A DNA stretch of 64,000 bases from UBA8919 sp041658185. Lineage in GTDB: Bacteria; Elusimicrobiota; UBA8919. Positions 52,766-64,000 of this stretch are shown one piece after another (within the stretch, counting starts at the first letter, position 1; every line of letters begins with the position of its first letter). The DNA is taken from contig JBBAAR010000001.1 in the NCBI GenBank assembly GCA_041658185.1, forward strand, positions 186,001 through 250,000, in the 5' to 3' direction. Under the pieces are notes generated by a model. The model was given only the letters and a program-made list of their open reading frames with translations, was not told the DNA's origin and made no database searches. Both the position numbers and the translations under genes were made by a program.

Positions 52766-53142
52766 TTGACTTCAACAGTTGCACCCACGTCGGTAAGTTT
52801 CTTTTTGATTTCCTCTGCCTGTGCTTTCGGAATGCTCTCTTTGACCGGTTTCGGCGCTGCCTCAACAAGGTCTTTTGCCTCTTTCAAACCCAGACCCGTA
52901 AGTTCGCGAACCACTTTAATAACATTGATTTTTTGAGCACCGGCAGATGTAAGAACCACGGTGAAATCAGTTTTTTCCTCAGCTGCTGCACCGCTACCGG
53001 CAGATGAAGCCTGCGGTCCCGCTGCAAAAGAAGCCGCAGAAACGCCGAACTTTTCCTCAAGCGCCTTGACCATATCTGCTAATTCAATAACGGTCATTTT
53101 AGAAATCGCTTCCAAAATCTCGTCTTTTCCGTTTGTAGCCAT
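52762..53142 (-). CDS. rplL: 50S ribosomal protein L7/L12
   Basis: A 126-residue stalk protein: N-terminal dimerisation domain DEILEAISKMTVIELADMVKALEEKFG, Ala/Gly hinge, and C-terminal domain EKTDFTVVLTSAGAQKINVIKVVRELTGLGLKEAKDLVEAAPKPVKE. The ribosome binding site GGAGGTGA precedes MATNGK; the five codons MEVSK before it include that site and are rejected. Confidence 0.98.
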   Translation of the reverse strand: MATNGKDEILEAISKMTVIELADMVKALEEKFGVSAASFAAGPQASSAGSGAAAEEKTDFTVVLTSAGAQKINVIKVVRELTGLGLKEAKDLVEAAPKPVKESIPKAQAEEIKKKLTDVGATVEVK

Positions 53143-53169
53143 TTTACTCACCTCCATTTTTTCTTGAAT

Positions 53170-53688
53170 TTATTTTTTATTGCTTGCCGCTTTCAACACA
53201 ACTGCTAAATTCCTCATCGGAGCGGTCAAGACATTCATCAACCTTATCAGCGGTGATGAAATGCTGAAAACAACCTGTGCTATGAGTTGTTCTTTTGAAG
53301 GCAACGATGCTATTTTTGCCACATCGGTTGCCGACAAAAATTTATTATCAAAATAACCCGCCTTTATTTTCAGTTTATTGTTATTTTTTGAGAATACGGA
53401 AAGCGTTTTAATAGTTTTAACCGGGTCGCCTTTTTCAAGAATTATTGCAGTTGCCCCCCGGAGATGTTCGTCAAAATTATCAATTTTAAGATTTTTGAGG
53501 ACTTTTGCGACGAGGCGATTTTTAATAACGCGGAATTCCGCATCGGTGGATTTTACTTTTTTACGCAGGTCGTCAAGTTCTTTAACCGTCAGACCCTGAT
53601 AACCGGCAAAACAAAAATTTTTAGCCGCAGTTATTTCTTTTTCAAACGATTTTACGAACTCCTGTTTTTCCTGTTTGGTTTTAATCAT
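53170..53688 (-). CDS. rplJ: 50S ribosomal protein L10
   Basis: A 172-residue base of the L7/L12 stalk: ITAAKNFCFAGYQGLTVKELDDLRKKVKSTDAEFRVIKNRLVAKVL, then GATAIILEKGDPVKTIKTL and the C-terminal L12-binding helix. Preceded by an L10-leader-like attenuator, implying autoregulation of rplJL-rpoBC. Confidence 0.97.
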   Translation of the reverse strand: MIKTKQEKQEFVKSFEKEITAAKNFCFAGYQGLTVKELDDLRKKVKSTDAEFRVIKNRLVAKVLKNLKIDNFDEHLRGATAIILEKGDPVKTIKTLSVFSKNNNKLKIKAGYFDNKFLSATDVAKIASLPSKEQLIAQVVFSISSPLIRLMNVLTAPMRNLAVVLKAASNKK

Positions 53689-53710
53689 ACTTTACTCCGT
53701 ATTTTCATAC

Positions 53711-53748
53711 AAAAAAAATATCTTCTTCGAGAACGCAAGAGAAGATAC
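53711..53748 (-). terminator. attenuator terminator in the rplJ leader
   Basis: RNA sense: TATCTTCT (53747-53740), a 13-nt loop, AGAAGATA and eight U. A perfect intrinsic terminator about 25 nt before the rplJ ATG. Confidence 0.85.
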
Positions 53749-53838
53749 CTTCTTTTGTCTCGGTTGGGTTATCCCTCAACAATCTCGGGACAAGTTTTTT
53801 TAAGTCGCAAGTGCGGCCCCAACTTTCTACGACTATAA
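53749..53838 (-). promoter_or_regulatory. L10-type ribosomal protein leader
   Basis: RNA-sense segment with GTTGGGGCCGCACTTGCGAC, CTTGTCCCGAGATTGTTGAG, GGATAACCCAACCGAGACAA and AAGAAGGTATC, resembling the L10(L12)4-binding leader that sits before rplJ in many bacteria and overlaps the terminator's 5' arm. A possible -10 (TATAGT near 53830) is too weak to call. Binding of excess L10 would favour termination; this is inferred from the family. Confidence 0.75.
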
Positions 53839-53846
53839 CAACAATT

Positions 53847-53925
53847 ACAAATTGAGAATTAAGAGTTAAGAATTAAAATGTCAAAATCCACAATTCTTAA
53901 TTTTCAATTTTCAATTCTCAATTGC
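53847..53925. repeat. module, family G (TTGAGAATTAAGAG word), between 5S and rplJ
   Basis: AATTGAGAATTAAGAGTTAA, GAATTAAAA, loop TGTCAAAATCC, then ACAATTCTTAATTTTCAATT and CTCAATTGCC. The same loop (ATGTCAAAATC) occurs in family F. Confidence 0.9.
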
Positions 53926-53936
53926 CTTTTATAAAA

Positions 53937-54056
<120 letters not shown>

Positions 54057-54067
54057 AAATTTAATTT

Positions 54068-54205
54068 TTACTGTTTTTCTACAAGTTTTTTCAGGGTTCT
54101 GGAAACATCAAACATTTTGATAATTACCATCACATTACTTACCGCTATGATAATTCCGAGAGCCATAACCAACTGATAAATGTCTTTCAACATATCGGGT
54201 TCCAT
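54068..54205 (-). CDS. 45-residue single-span membrane protein encoded between 23S and 5S rRNA
   Basis: Below normal ORF thresholds but well supported. ATG preceded by GGAGGG six bases upstream, and a 46-codon frame ending TAA 11 nt before the 5S gene. Sequence: MEPDMLKDIYQLVMALG, IIIAVSNVMVIIKMF, DVSRTLKKLVEKQ. Residues 11-32 form one hydrophobic segment with an acidic N-terminus and a basic, helical C-terminus, which suggests N-out/C-in topology. I recognise no family. A family-D module lies between it and the 23S gene. The function is unknown, and no homologue can be claimed from sequence alone. Confidence 0.7.
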   Translation of the reverse strand: MEPDMLKDIYQLVMALGIIIAVSNVMVIIKMFDVSRTLKKLVEKQ

Positions 54206-54222
54206 TTTCCCTCCAGTAACAC

Positions 54223-54294
54223 CAGAGCATAGTACATAGAGCACAGAGGACAGAAACTACGCTCTCCCCTCTCCTCTCTACGCTCTATCCTCTG
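54223..54294. repeat. module, family D, between 23S and the 45-residue ORF
   Basis: CAGAGCATAGTACATAGAGC, ACAGAGGACAG, then CTACGCTCTCCCC and CTACGCTCTATCCTCTG. Coding-strand edge is CTGGTGTTACTGGAGGG, so here a true ribosome binding site follows the module edge. Confidence 0.88.
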
Positions 54295-54309
54295 CCTTTA
54301 ATAAACCAA

Positions 54310-57462
<3,153 letters not shown>

Positions 57463-57566
57463 TATTATTTGGTCTCACACATTTCTGTATGATTTAAGAC
57501 ACTTTTCTACCCTATATCCTCCGATTTATCGGAGTCCCGTTTTATGACGGATTTTATCAAAGAACC

Positions 57567-57600
57567 TATTTTTAATTCTTAATTTTCAATTCTCAATTGT
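57567..57600. repeat. family G half-module between 23S and tRNA-Ala
   Basis: TTTTTAATTCTTAATTTTC, AATTCTCAATTG words, matching one arm of the 53847-53925 module with no complementary arm. Confidence 0.75.
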
Positions 57601-57606
57601 CTTTAC

Positions 57607-57679
57607 TGGAGGTGACCAGGGTTGAACTGGCGACCTCATGCTTGCAAAGCACGCGCTCTCCCAACTGAGCTACACCCCC
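57607..57679 (-). tRNA. alaT: tRNA-Ala (anticodon UGC)
   Basis: 73 nt. Acceptor GGGGGTG/CACCTCC with the G3:U70 identity pair, D arm AGCTCAGTTGGGAGAGC, anticodon loop CTTTGCAAG, T arm CCAGTTCAACCCTGG. CCA is not encoded. Lies in the 16S-23S spacer. Confidence 0.97.
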
Positions 57680-57710
57680 GCAAAATTTTGCGTAGCAAAA
57701 TTTTGAGTTG

Positions 57711-57780
57711 ATTAGAGATTAGTTAAAGGTTTTTTTATTTCTAATTCTCTTTTGTATAAACTAATTCTCTAATTCTCTGC
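57711..57780. repeat. module, family A, between tRNA-Ala and tRNA-Ile
   Basis: GATTAGAGATTAG, AAAGGTTTTTTTATTT, CTAATTCTCTTTTGTATAAA, CTAATTCTCTAATTCTCTGC. A module inside the rRNA spacer, so it must be compatible with rRNA/tRNA processing. Confidence 0.88.
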
Positions 57781-57788
57781 TTCATTAC

Positions 57789-57862
57789 TGGGCCCAAGTG
57801 GAATTGCACCACTCACCTCGCGCTTATCAAGCGCGCGCTCTAACTAACTGAGCTATGGGCCC
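57789..57862 (-). tRNA. ileT: tRNA-Ile (anticodon GAU)
   Basis: 74 nt. Acceptor GGGCCCA/TGGGCCC, D arm AGCTCAGTTAGTTAGAGC, anticodon loop CTTGATAAG, T arm AGTGGTGCAATTCCACT. CCA is not encoded. Standard 16S-Ile-Ala-23S order. Confidence 0.97.
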
Positions 57863-57928
57863 GATGAGCGAAAAGTCCCCTTGCACCCATTTTTGGGTCT
57901 TTGAAAGAACGCTTATATATCTAACTAC

Positions 57929-57961
57929 AAATTTATTCTCTGAAAACTGAATAGTGTGATG
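57929..57961. other. 16S processing stem, 3' arm
   Basis: CATCACACTATTCAGTTTTC (coding strand) pairs with the 5' arm at 59794-59823. Together they enclose 16S rRNA as an RNase III-type stem. Confidence 0.75.
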
Positions 57962-57983
57962 AACGACCTGTGCACCTTCGGTG

Positions 57984-58042
57984 AGGTTAAAGGTTTAAGG
58001 TTTAAGGTTAAAATTTTAACCTTTAATTTATACCTTTAACTT
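57984..58042. repeat. family B repeat between 16S and tRNA-Ile
   Basis: GGTTAAAGGTTTAAGG, TTTAAGGTTAAAATTTTAACC, TTTAATTTATACCTTTAAC. Virtually identical to the copy inside 23S; flanked by GTGC-ACCTTCGGTG-like and TTCGCACGAAGTGCG hairpins. Confidence 0.9.
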
Positions 58043-58069
58043 CGCACGAAGTGCGCTTTTTCTCCTTAT

Positions 58070-59722
<1,653 letters not shown>

Positions 59723-59793
59723 ATTCTTTTTAGATATGTTTGAAAATAGGCTCTACATTTTTGAAATTAACTTTTGTAACTTTGTAACCTCAT

Positions 59794-59823
59794 CACAACT
59801 ATTCAGTTTTCAAAGAACAAATT
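59794..59823. promoter_or_regulatory. 16S processing stem 5' arm with boxA-like element
   Basis: Coding strand TTTGTTCTTTGAAAACTG, AATAGTTGTGATG. TGTTCTTTGAAAA (59807-59819) resembles the rrn boxA antitermination site and also pairs with the 57929-57961 arm. Confidence 0.7.
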
Positions 59824-59853
59824 AAGCGATAAAAAACCACTGCTCAACTTTTT

Positions 59854-59874
59854 GCCGCCTTTTTAACCGGCGGC
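59854..59874. other. GC-rich hairpin in the rrn leader
   Basis: GCCGCC and GGCGGC arms with a TTTTTAACC loop between promoter and 16S; no downstream T-run in the transcribed direction. A second small stem, GTCC-TTTAAC-GGAC, lies near 59915. Confidence 0.6.
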
Positions 59875-59960
59875 ATGTTTGAGTAAAGTTTTACGCCGTT
59901 TTCAAATTATTGATGTCCTTTAACGGACCTGTAGATACGACATTTTTCGTACCTACTATT

Positions 59961-59989
59961 ACTATAACAAAAAACTAAAAGTTTGTCAA
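59961..59989 (-). promoter_or_regulatory. rRNA operon promoter
   Basis: Consensus TTGACA at 59984-59989, a 17-nt spacer and TATAGT at 59961-59966 on the minus strand, preceded by A/T-rich sequence that could act as an UP element. The gap 59723-60180 otherwise holds the leader stems and the porV terminator; no gene is seen. Confidence 0.85.
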
Positions 59990-60053
59990 GTACTTTTTTT
60001 ATTTTTTTAATTTTTTATTTTTGAGGTAAGCGCATCCGGATTTTTTACCGTCT

Positions 60054-60100
60054 AAAAAACGAGATTGTCACGAGCCGACAAGTCGGCTCTCGCAATGACA
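60054..60100 (-). terminator. terminator of the porV-like operon, made of a dispersed repeat
   Basis: RNA sense: TGTCATTGCGAGAGCCGAC, TT, GTCGGCTCGTGACAATCTCG, then six U. The inner GAGCCGAC/GTCGGCTC stem is perfect. The TGTCATTGCGAG / CAATCTCG words are a widespread bacterial repeat type. Confidence 0.75.
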
Positions 60101-60178
60101 TTGCAGACCAAGGGGCTGCGGCTACAATCGGCGAATAGCAATTCGCCCGCTACAAGTTCCGCGGCTGTTCCGTGTGCC
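60101..60178. repeat. GC-rich palindromic repeat after the porV-like gene
   Basis: Coding strand TGTAGCGGGCGAATTGCTAT, TCGCCGATTGTAGCCGCAGC with internal GGCGAAT/ATTCGCC pairing, a different repeat type abutting the terminator repeat. Confidence 0.6.
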
Positions 60179-60180
60179 TA

Positions 60181-61122
60181 TCAAAACTTTGCCCCGAAGG
60201 AAACTCTGTGGGTATCGCCTAAATCGCCGAACGGGACGAATGCATAATCAAGCACTACTCCCCAGATTTTAACACCCGCGCCGACGCCGAGACCGACTAT
60301 GCCGCCTAAAGATGAGGTGTCATAGCCGAAACGGTAACCGCTCCTTAAAGCCAGAACATTCTTTATCCAGTACTCCGCACCGACGGAAGCATAGAGTTTG
60401 TTGTCAACAATGTACTCGTCTAAATCAACCGCTACCGTCAAATCTTTTATTGCTTTGTATGCTGCACCGACTTTAATGTTTAGCGGAAGCGGGTCGGTTT
60501 CGTCAATAAATTTCACTCCGTAAGATATGTTCTGGATGTTGAAAGCGAAAGAAAGTTTTTCGTCAGCAGGATAATATGCGGACAAATCCAGTGCAACGGT
60601 AAATGCTTTTTCATCATCTATTGTCTGATTGATAAATTTCAACCCTCCGCCGACCGCAAGATTTTCAAGTATTTTATTTGCAATATCTTTTCTGGCATAA
60701 TCCAAAAACAGTGCCATATCGGTAGCACCGAAATCACCTAATTTTGTTTCGTCAAAATCCCGCTCTTCAATATCGGTCACCTGAAGATATGTGACGCCGG
60801 CGCCGACATAATGTTTTTCGGAACAAAGACCCGTATATCCGATAAATCCGGCGTTGACATCCTCAAAATATTTCAGATAAGTCGCCGAGACCTCTTTTTG
60901 CCCGGAGCGGGTTAACGACGCGGGGCTGTAATAAATTGAGTTGACATCGTCCGACACGGCGGAAAAAGCGCCAGCCATCGCAAGCGGTCTTGCTCCCATT
61001 CCGATTTTAAGGAACTGGGCGCCGGTGGTTCCTAATCCTTTCCCATATATAGTTGCTTGATTGAGCAAGCACATAAGCCCAATAAATTGGGCAACTACAA
61101 ATAACCTAAAAAACTTTTTCAT
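60181..61122 (-). CDS. PorV/PorQ-family outer-membrane protein
   Basis: A 313-residue beta-barrel protein of the UPF0164/PorV-PorQ type. A signal peptide spans residues 1-28 (KKFFRLFVVAQFIGLMCLL then NQATIYG), followed by GTTGAQFLKIGMGARPLAMAGAFSAVSDDVNSIYYSPASL, the family's N-terminal signature, alternating beta strands, and a terminal SFGAKF ending in Phe. Relatives assist surface protein export or attachment in T9SS organisms and are widespread in candidate phyla. The start follows GGGAGGTG. The signal-peptide core is encoded by a palindromic repeat (61060-61103). Downstream of the large secreted protein, probably co-transcribed. Confidence 0.88.
   Translation of the reverse strand: MKKFFRLFVVAQFIGLMCLLNQATIYGKGLGTTGAQFLKIGMGARPLAMAGAFSAVSDDVNSIYYSPASLTRSGQKEVSATYLKYFEDVNAGFIGYTGLCSEKHYVGAGVTYLQVTDIEERDFDETKLGDFGATDMALFLDYARKDIANKILENLAVGGGLKFINQTIDDEKAFTVALDLSAYYPADEKLSFAFNIQNISYGVKFIDETDPLPLNIKVGAAYKAIKDLTVAVDLDEYIVDNKLYASVGAEYWIKNVLALRSGYRFGYDTSSLGGIVGLGVGAGVKIWGVVLDYAFVPFGDLGDTHRVSFGAKF
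61046..61103. repeat. GTAGTTGCCC-type repeat inside the porV-like signal-peptide codons
   Basis: Coding strand GTAGTTGCCCAATTTATTGG, GCTTATGTGCTTGCTCAATC, AAGCAAC: inverted pairs GCCCAAT/ATTGGGC and GTTGCTTGATTGAGCAAG-like. Same leading word as the repeats at 5560 and 52655. Confidence 0.75.
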
Positions 61123-61138
61123 AAACACCTCCCGAAAG

Positions 61139-61213
61139 ACAGGGAGTAGGTAGTAGTAAGTAGGGAGTAGTTAAACCAAAAACCACTTCCCACTTCCCAC
61201 TTCCCACTTCCTA
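61139..61213. repeat. module, family I (AGTGGGAAGTGGG / GTAGGGAGTAG word)
   Basis: Between the porV-like gene and the large secreted protein. CAGGGAGTAGGTAGTAGTAA, GTAGGGAGTAG, loop TTAAACCAAAAACC, then four ACTTCCC words. Same tandem-word plus complement style, but the pairing is weaker. Confidence 0.8.
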
Positions 61214-64000
61214 TTTTATTATTGCTAATTTAAGCGGTTTTCCTTTATTTAGCGTTTTTGTTCCGACTTTTAACAGTGCGAAATATACGCCGGACGCGCA
61301 TTCGTCATCACGGTCGTTTCTGCCGTCCCAATCAACATAATAGATAAAACCGGCATCACGGACACCGTCGTCCAACTCTCTGACAAGTTCGCCGGCAAGG
61401 TTGTAGATAAAGATTTTGACATCACCGGATTTGCCGGCAGGCAGACAGTATTTGAGCATCGTTCCTTTTGTTGAAAGATTTGTGCCCGCAAGCGTTGAAT
61501 TGGTGTCTGCAATTTCACTGCCCGGGTGAACAAGCGTAACGGTCTTATCTTTCAAATTAAACGGGTTGGGGAAGTTGAACATCTGGAAATCACCGTCCCA
61601 GGCAACACCTGTCGGCGGCGCTTTTTTGAACACCGCAAAAACACCGCTCTGAGAAGTTGATGCAGCGCGATTAACGACAAATCTTCCGTTTTGAACAACC
61701 GCATGACCAGCAAGCCGTGTTGTGGACGTTGAACTTACGGCGTCGGCGATTGACTCAACATCAATTGAGACCGTTCCCGAAACCGGGTCTATCGTTTTGT
61801 TGCCCGGCACTAATTCCCAAATCCTTTTTTCCGAATTATACTGATAGACCTTTAATTTTTCAAGGTCGTCTTCGCCGACTTTTTCCTTATCATAATTCAA
61901 AGAAAGTGTTACCGATTTATTCATCTGTGAATTTGAAAGGTCAACCTGATAAACATCGCCAGCAACCGAAGATTCGTCAACATTTATAAGTTCGGTCGCG
62001 ATTGAACTGTCCGTTCCTTGTAACTTAAATGACGGGATGTTTGACGAAAATCCGCCGATGGCATAAGAAGGCGCACCGCGGCCCGGGGAAGCGGAAACGG
62101 TTACCGTTGAAGCGGTGAGACAACCGGCATCAAGCCCTATCTGAGTGTTGTCGTCGCCAAGTTCGTCAATTGCGACATCATCGCCCTCGGCTATTCCTTC
62201 GGCAACATCTTTTTTCGCCTGCCGCTTGACATTCCCGCCGAATTTTATGTCATCCGTATTTTTCTTACCGCCATCATCGGAAATAACGCGCAGATTGTAA
62301 TTCTGGTTAATGTTTGACTCCAGGAGATTTACGTAAAGCGAATAGGTGTTGTTGGGGCCTGATAACGGAAGCGCCTGGATTGCTTTGTTGACATCATAAC
62401 TGTCGCCTGAATTATACCAGCACTCAGGAGAAGCGACCAGTTTTTTGGGTGATTCAAACATAAATAAATACTTCCTGGGATTGTCCGTCTTTTTAACTTT
62501 TATTTTCAATTTTGGCGGCAATGATTTTAACTCAAAATCCTGAGTGTTGTAACTTGCGGTGGAGGTTATTTCAACATATTCAACTATTTTGCCGGGATTC
62601 ATCACATAGACCTTGTAGAGATGTCCGGAAATCAAACCGGAAATATAATAACCTCCGTTTTTATCCGTTTTGGCTTTGTTAACAGGTAGATATTTAGTCG
62701 GATTTTGCGTGTTGTATGTTTCATCATAACAAGCGATTTTGGCGTTGGCTATCGTTTTCGCAAAAGGTATTTTTTGAGAGAAAACTACTCCGGCAAGCAC
62801 CGAATCGGCCTTCGTTAATTGAAAATTTTTGGCTGTCAGAGATTCGCCGATGCTGATTTTGTCACCGGAGAGCGCATAACCGCTTTTAGAAACGGAGAGC
62901 CGGTAAATACCTTTCGGGAGTCCGGCTATTGAATATGCGCCGTTTGCATCGGTAACGGTATATTTCTCAACTGATTTATGTTTTGCAACGACCTCAGCGC
63001 CTTCTAATTTTACGCCGTCGGTTGAGGTAACTACACCTGAAATTGAAAGACCGATGCCGGACATAACATCAAAATCCAAATCAAGAATGACGGGCGCAGT
63101 TGAATAAATCACAACCTCTTTCATAAACGGCGGGTAGTTGGGCGTTTCCGCAAGCATTATGTATTTTCCCGGCGGAAGCATATCAACGTAATAGTAAGCG
63201 GGAGAGTTTGTCATTACAAAATTTTCTTTTGCTACTGTCGGTTCCCCAAAGAAAGCCATCCAAGGAAGCAAACTTGCTAAATCGTTTTTAGGTCTTGCAC
63301 CGGAAAATCCGCGCCAGAGACCATTTATATCGTAAAGCATAACGGTAGGAATGTTCTTGAATATGGTATCTTTACCTTCTTTTTTGCCTTTCTCATAGTC
63401 GGCGGGTGTCCATATATTGTTTCCTGTAATTTTTCCGGTAATTTTTCCCTTTCCTGAAACCGCACCCTCAAAAGGAATATATGTGGTTGCATTCGGCTGG
63501 AGCGGGTCATATTTGATTTCAATATTTTTTGCTTGAGAAATTATGGTGATTGTCTGGTGTTCGGTACGCAAACCACCTTCATATATATTTCCTTCTCCGG
63601 GGCCACCAAACATTTCATATTTTATAAGGTAAAGGTTGTATCTTCCGGGAGCGGCGAGAGTCGGCTGCCAACCGAGTGACTTTATTTGTCCCGGCTGCTG
63701 CGTGTACGTTGAAATAGAGTATTCAAAACTCATCGGTGAATCGGAATTAGTGTCCATAATGGCATCTATTTTATGACCTGTTAAAACATCGTCGGAATTA
63801 AAACCGACAATATAATAATATCCGGTTGTCCCTGCTGCTATAGGCACTTTGCTCATATCGGGTGCTATCGCTTCGCACTTTACTCCGTTTGTAAGCGGTA
63901 TTTCAATATATGTTTCTTTGTTCGGTGAAACCATTACATCGTTTATTTGCGTTGTCCGCGGCCATGTATAAGCGGAGCCGCTGCCATAAGTTGAAACATT
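61211..64000 (-). CDS. large secreted protein with carboxypeptidase-regulatory repeats and C-terminal FlgD-like domain, 5' end outside the window
   Basis: The frame is open from the right edge for 929 codons, so the N-terminus and signal peptide are missing. An internal ATG at 63934 is not the start. Visible parts: carboxypeptidase-regulatory-like beta domains (SISGVVTSTDGVKLEGAEVV, TVTDANGAYSIAGLPKGIYRL; then a second GGYYISGLISGHLYKVYV), an Ig-like middle region, and a C-terminal NFPNPFNLKD followed by VKIFIYNLAGELVREL and ASGVYFALLKVG, a FlgD-Ig/T9SS-tail-like fold. Probably surface-exposed or adhesive. It precedes the PorV-like gene, and PorV proteins assist such C-terminal domains in T9SS systems; a full T9SS is not shown here. 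Confidence 0.82.
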   Translation of the reverse strand, partial: NVSTYGSGSAYTWPRTTQINDVMVSPNKETYIEIPLTNGVKCEAIAPDMSKVPIAAGTTGYYYIVGFNSDDVLTGHKIDAIMDTNSDSPMSFEYSISTYTQQPGQIKSLGWQPTLAAPGRYNLYLIKYEMFGGPGEGNIYEGGLRTEHQTITIISQAKNIEIKYDPLQPNATTYIPFEGAVSGKGKITGKITGNNIWTPADYEKGKKEGKDTIFKNIPTVMLYDINGLWRGFSGARPKNDLASLLPWMAFFGEPTVAKENFVMTNSPAYYYVDMLPPGKYIMLAETPNYPPFMKEVVIYSTAPVILDLDFDVMSGIGLSISGVVTSTDGVKLEGAEVVAKHKSVEKYTVTDANGAYSIAGLPKGIYRLSVSKSGYALSGDKISIGESLTAKNFQLTKADSVLAGVVFSQKIPFAKTIANAKIACYDETYNTQNPTKYLPVNKAKTDKNGGYYISGLISGHLYKVYVMNPGKIVEYVEITSTASYNTQDFELKSLPPKLKIKVKKTDNPRKYLFMFESPKKLVASPECWYNSGDSYDVNKAIQALPLSGPNNTYSLYVNLLESNINQNYNLRVISDDGGKKNTDDIKFGGNVKRQAKKDVAEGIAEGDDVAIDELGDDNTQIGLDAGCLTASTVTVSASPGRGAPSYAIGGFSSNIPSFKLQGTDSSIATELINVDESSVAGDVYQVDLSNSQMNKSVTLSLNYDKEKVGEDDLEKLKVYQYNSEKRIWELVPGNKTIDPVSGTVSIDVESIADAVSSTSTTRLAGHAVVQNGRFVVNRAASTSQSGVFAVFKKAPPTGVAWDGDFQMFNFPNPFNLKDKTVTLVHPGSEIADTNSTLAGTNLSTKGTMLKYCLPAGKSGDVKIFIYNLAGELVRELDDGVRDAGFIYYVDWDGRNDRDDECASGVYFALLKVGTKTLNKGKPLKLAIIK

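Overview
The window is a low-GC chromosomal segment from a Gram-negative-type bacterium. The evidence is a MreBCD/PBP2/RodA envelope module, a PorV/PorQ-type outer-membrane protein and a secreted protein ending in a FlgD-like fold after an N-P-N-P-F motif. I cannot fix the phylum from sequence alone. An uncultured lineage near Elusimicrobiota, Firestonebacteria or Omnitrophota would fit, but that is inference.

Layout. 1-2437 (minus): shikimate operon aroK-aroB-aroQ followed by the start of an aminopeptidase P gene. 2497-6518: a HAD hydrolase, a DRE-TIM aldolase-like enzyme with dcd, a GNAT-like protein, and an ECF sigma factor with a putative anti-sigma. 6598-10990 (minus): a pyrimidine-salvage-like set (uridine phosphorylase, cyclase-family hydrolase, CodA-like deaminase) and folate genes pabB-pabC. 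11293-14544 (minus): a helical small protein, a large glycine-rich secreted protein behind a Pho-box-like promoter, and a DUF2283/toxin-like pair. 14621-59990 (minus): one unidirectional block. Read in the transcribed direction it is rrn promoter, 16S, tRNA-Ile, tRNA-Ala, 23S, a previously uncalled 45-residue membrane ORF, 5S, L10-leader attenuator, rplJL-rpoBC, a new promoter, rpsL-rpsG-fusA-tuf, the S10/spc/alpha ribosomal clusters through rpoA-rplQ, mreBCD-mrdA-rodA, a radical SAM gene, smpB, a broken S23-type gene and the ssrA tmRNA. 60181-64000 (minus): porV-like gene and the 3' part of a large secreted protein.

The main unusual signal is a system of intergenic modules inside the superoperon. 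Almost every gene junction from about 11.7 kb to 58 kb holds a 40-110 bp imperfect palindrome built from tandem short words and their reverse complements. The word differs between families (for example AGAGAATTAG, AGTGAAC, AGCATAGAG, GGTTTAAGG), but the edges are constant. On the coding strand a module usually begins GGCAG at or just after the upstream stop codon. It ends CTGGTGTTAA immediately before the next start codon. Modules supply the last codons and the stop of several proteins. The same words also appear in frame inside rpoC and the radical SAM gene, in 23S rRNA at the helix-45 region, between the rRNA-operon tRNAs, and next to 16S. A different repeat sits in the 16S V3 helix. No transposase is present. 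The genes outside the superoperon in the first 11 kb lack these modules.

Together the block encodes most of the translation machinery, RNA polymerase, ribosome rescue (SmpB/tmRNA), protein export (SecY) and cell elongation. The modules could act as RNA processing or translational-coupling structures between cistrons. That function is inferred; their presence and regular placement are read directly from the sequence.
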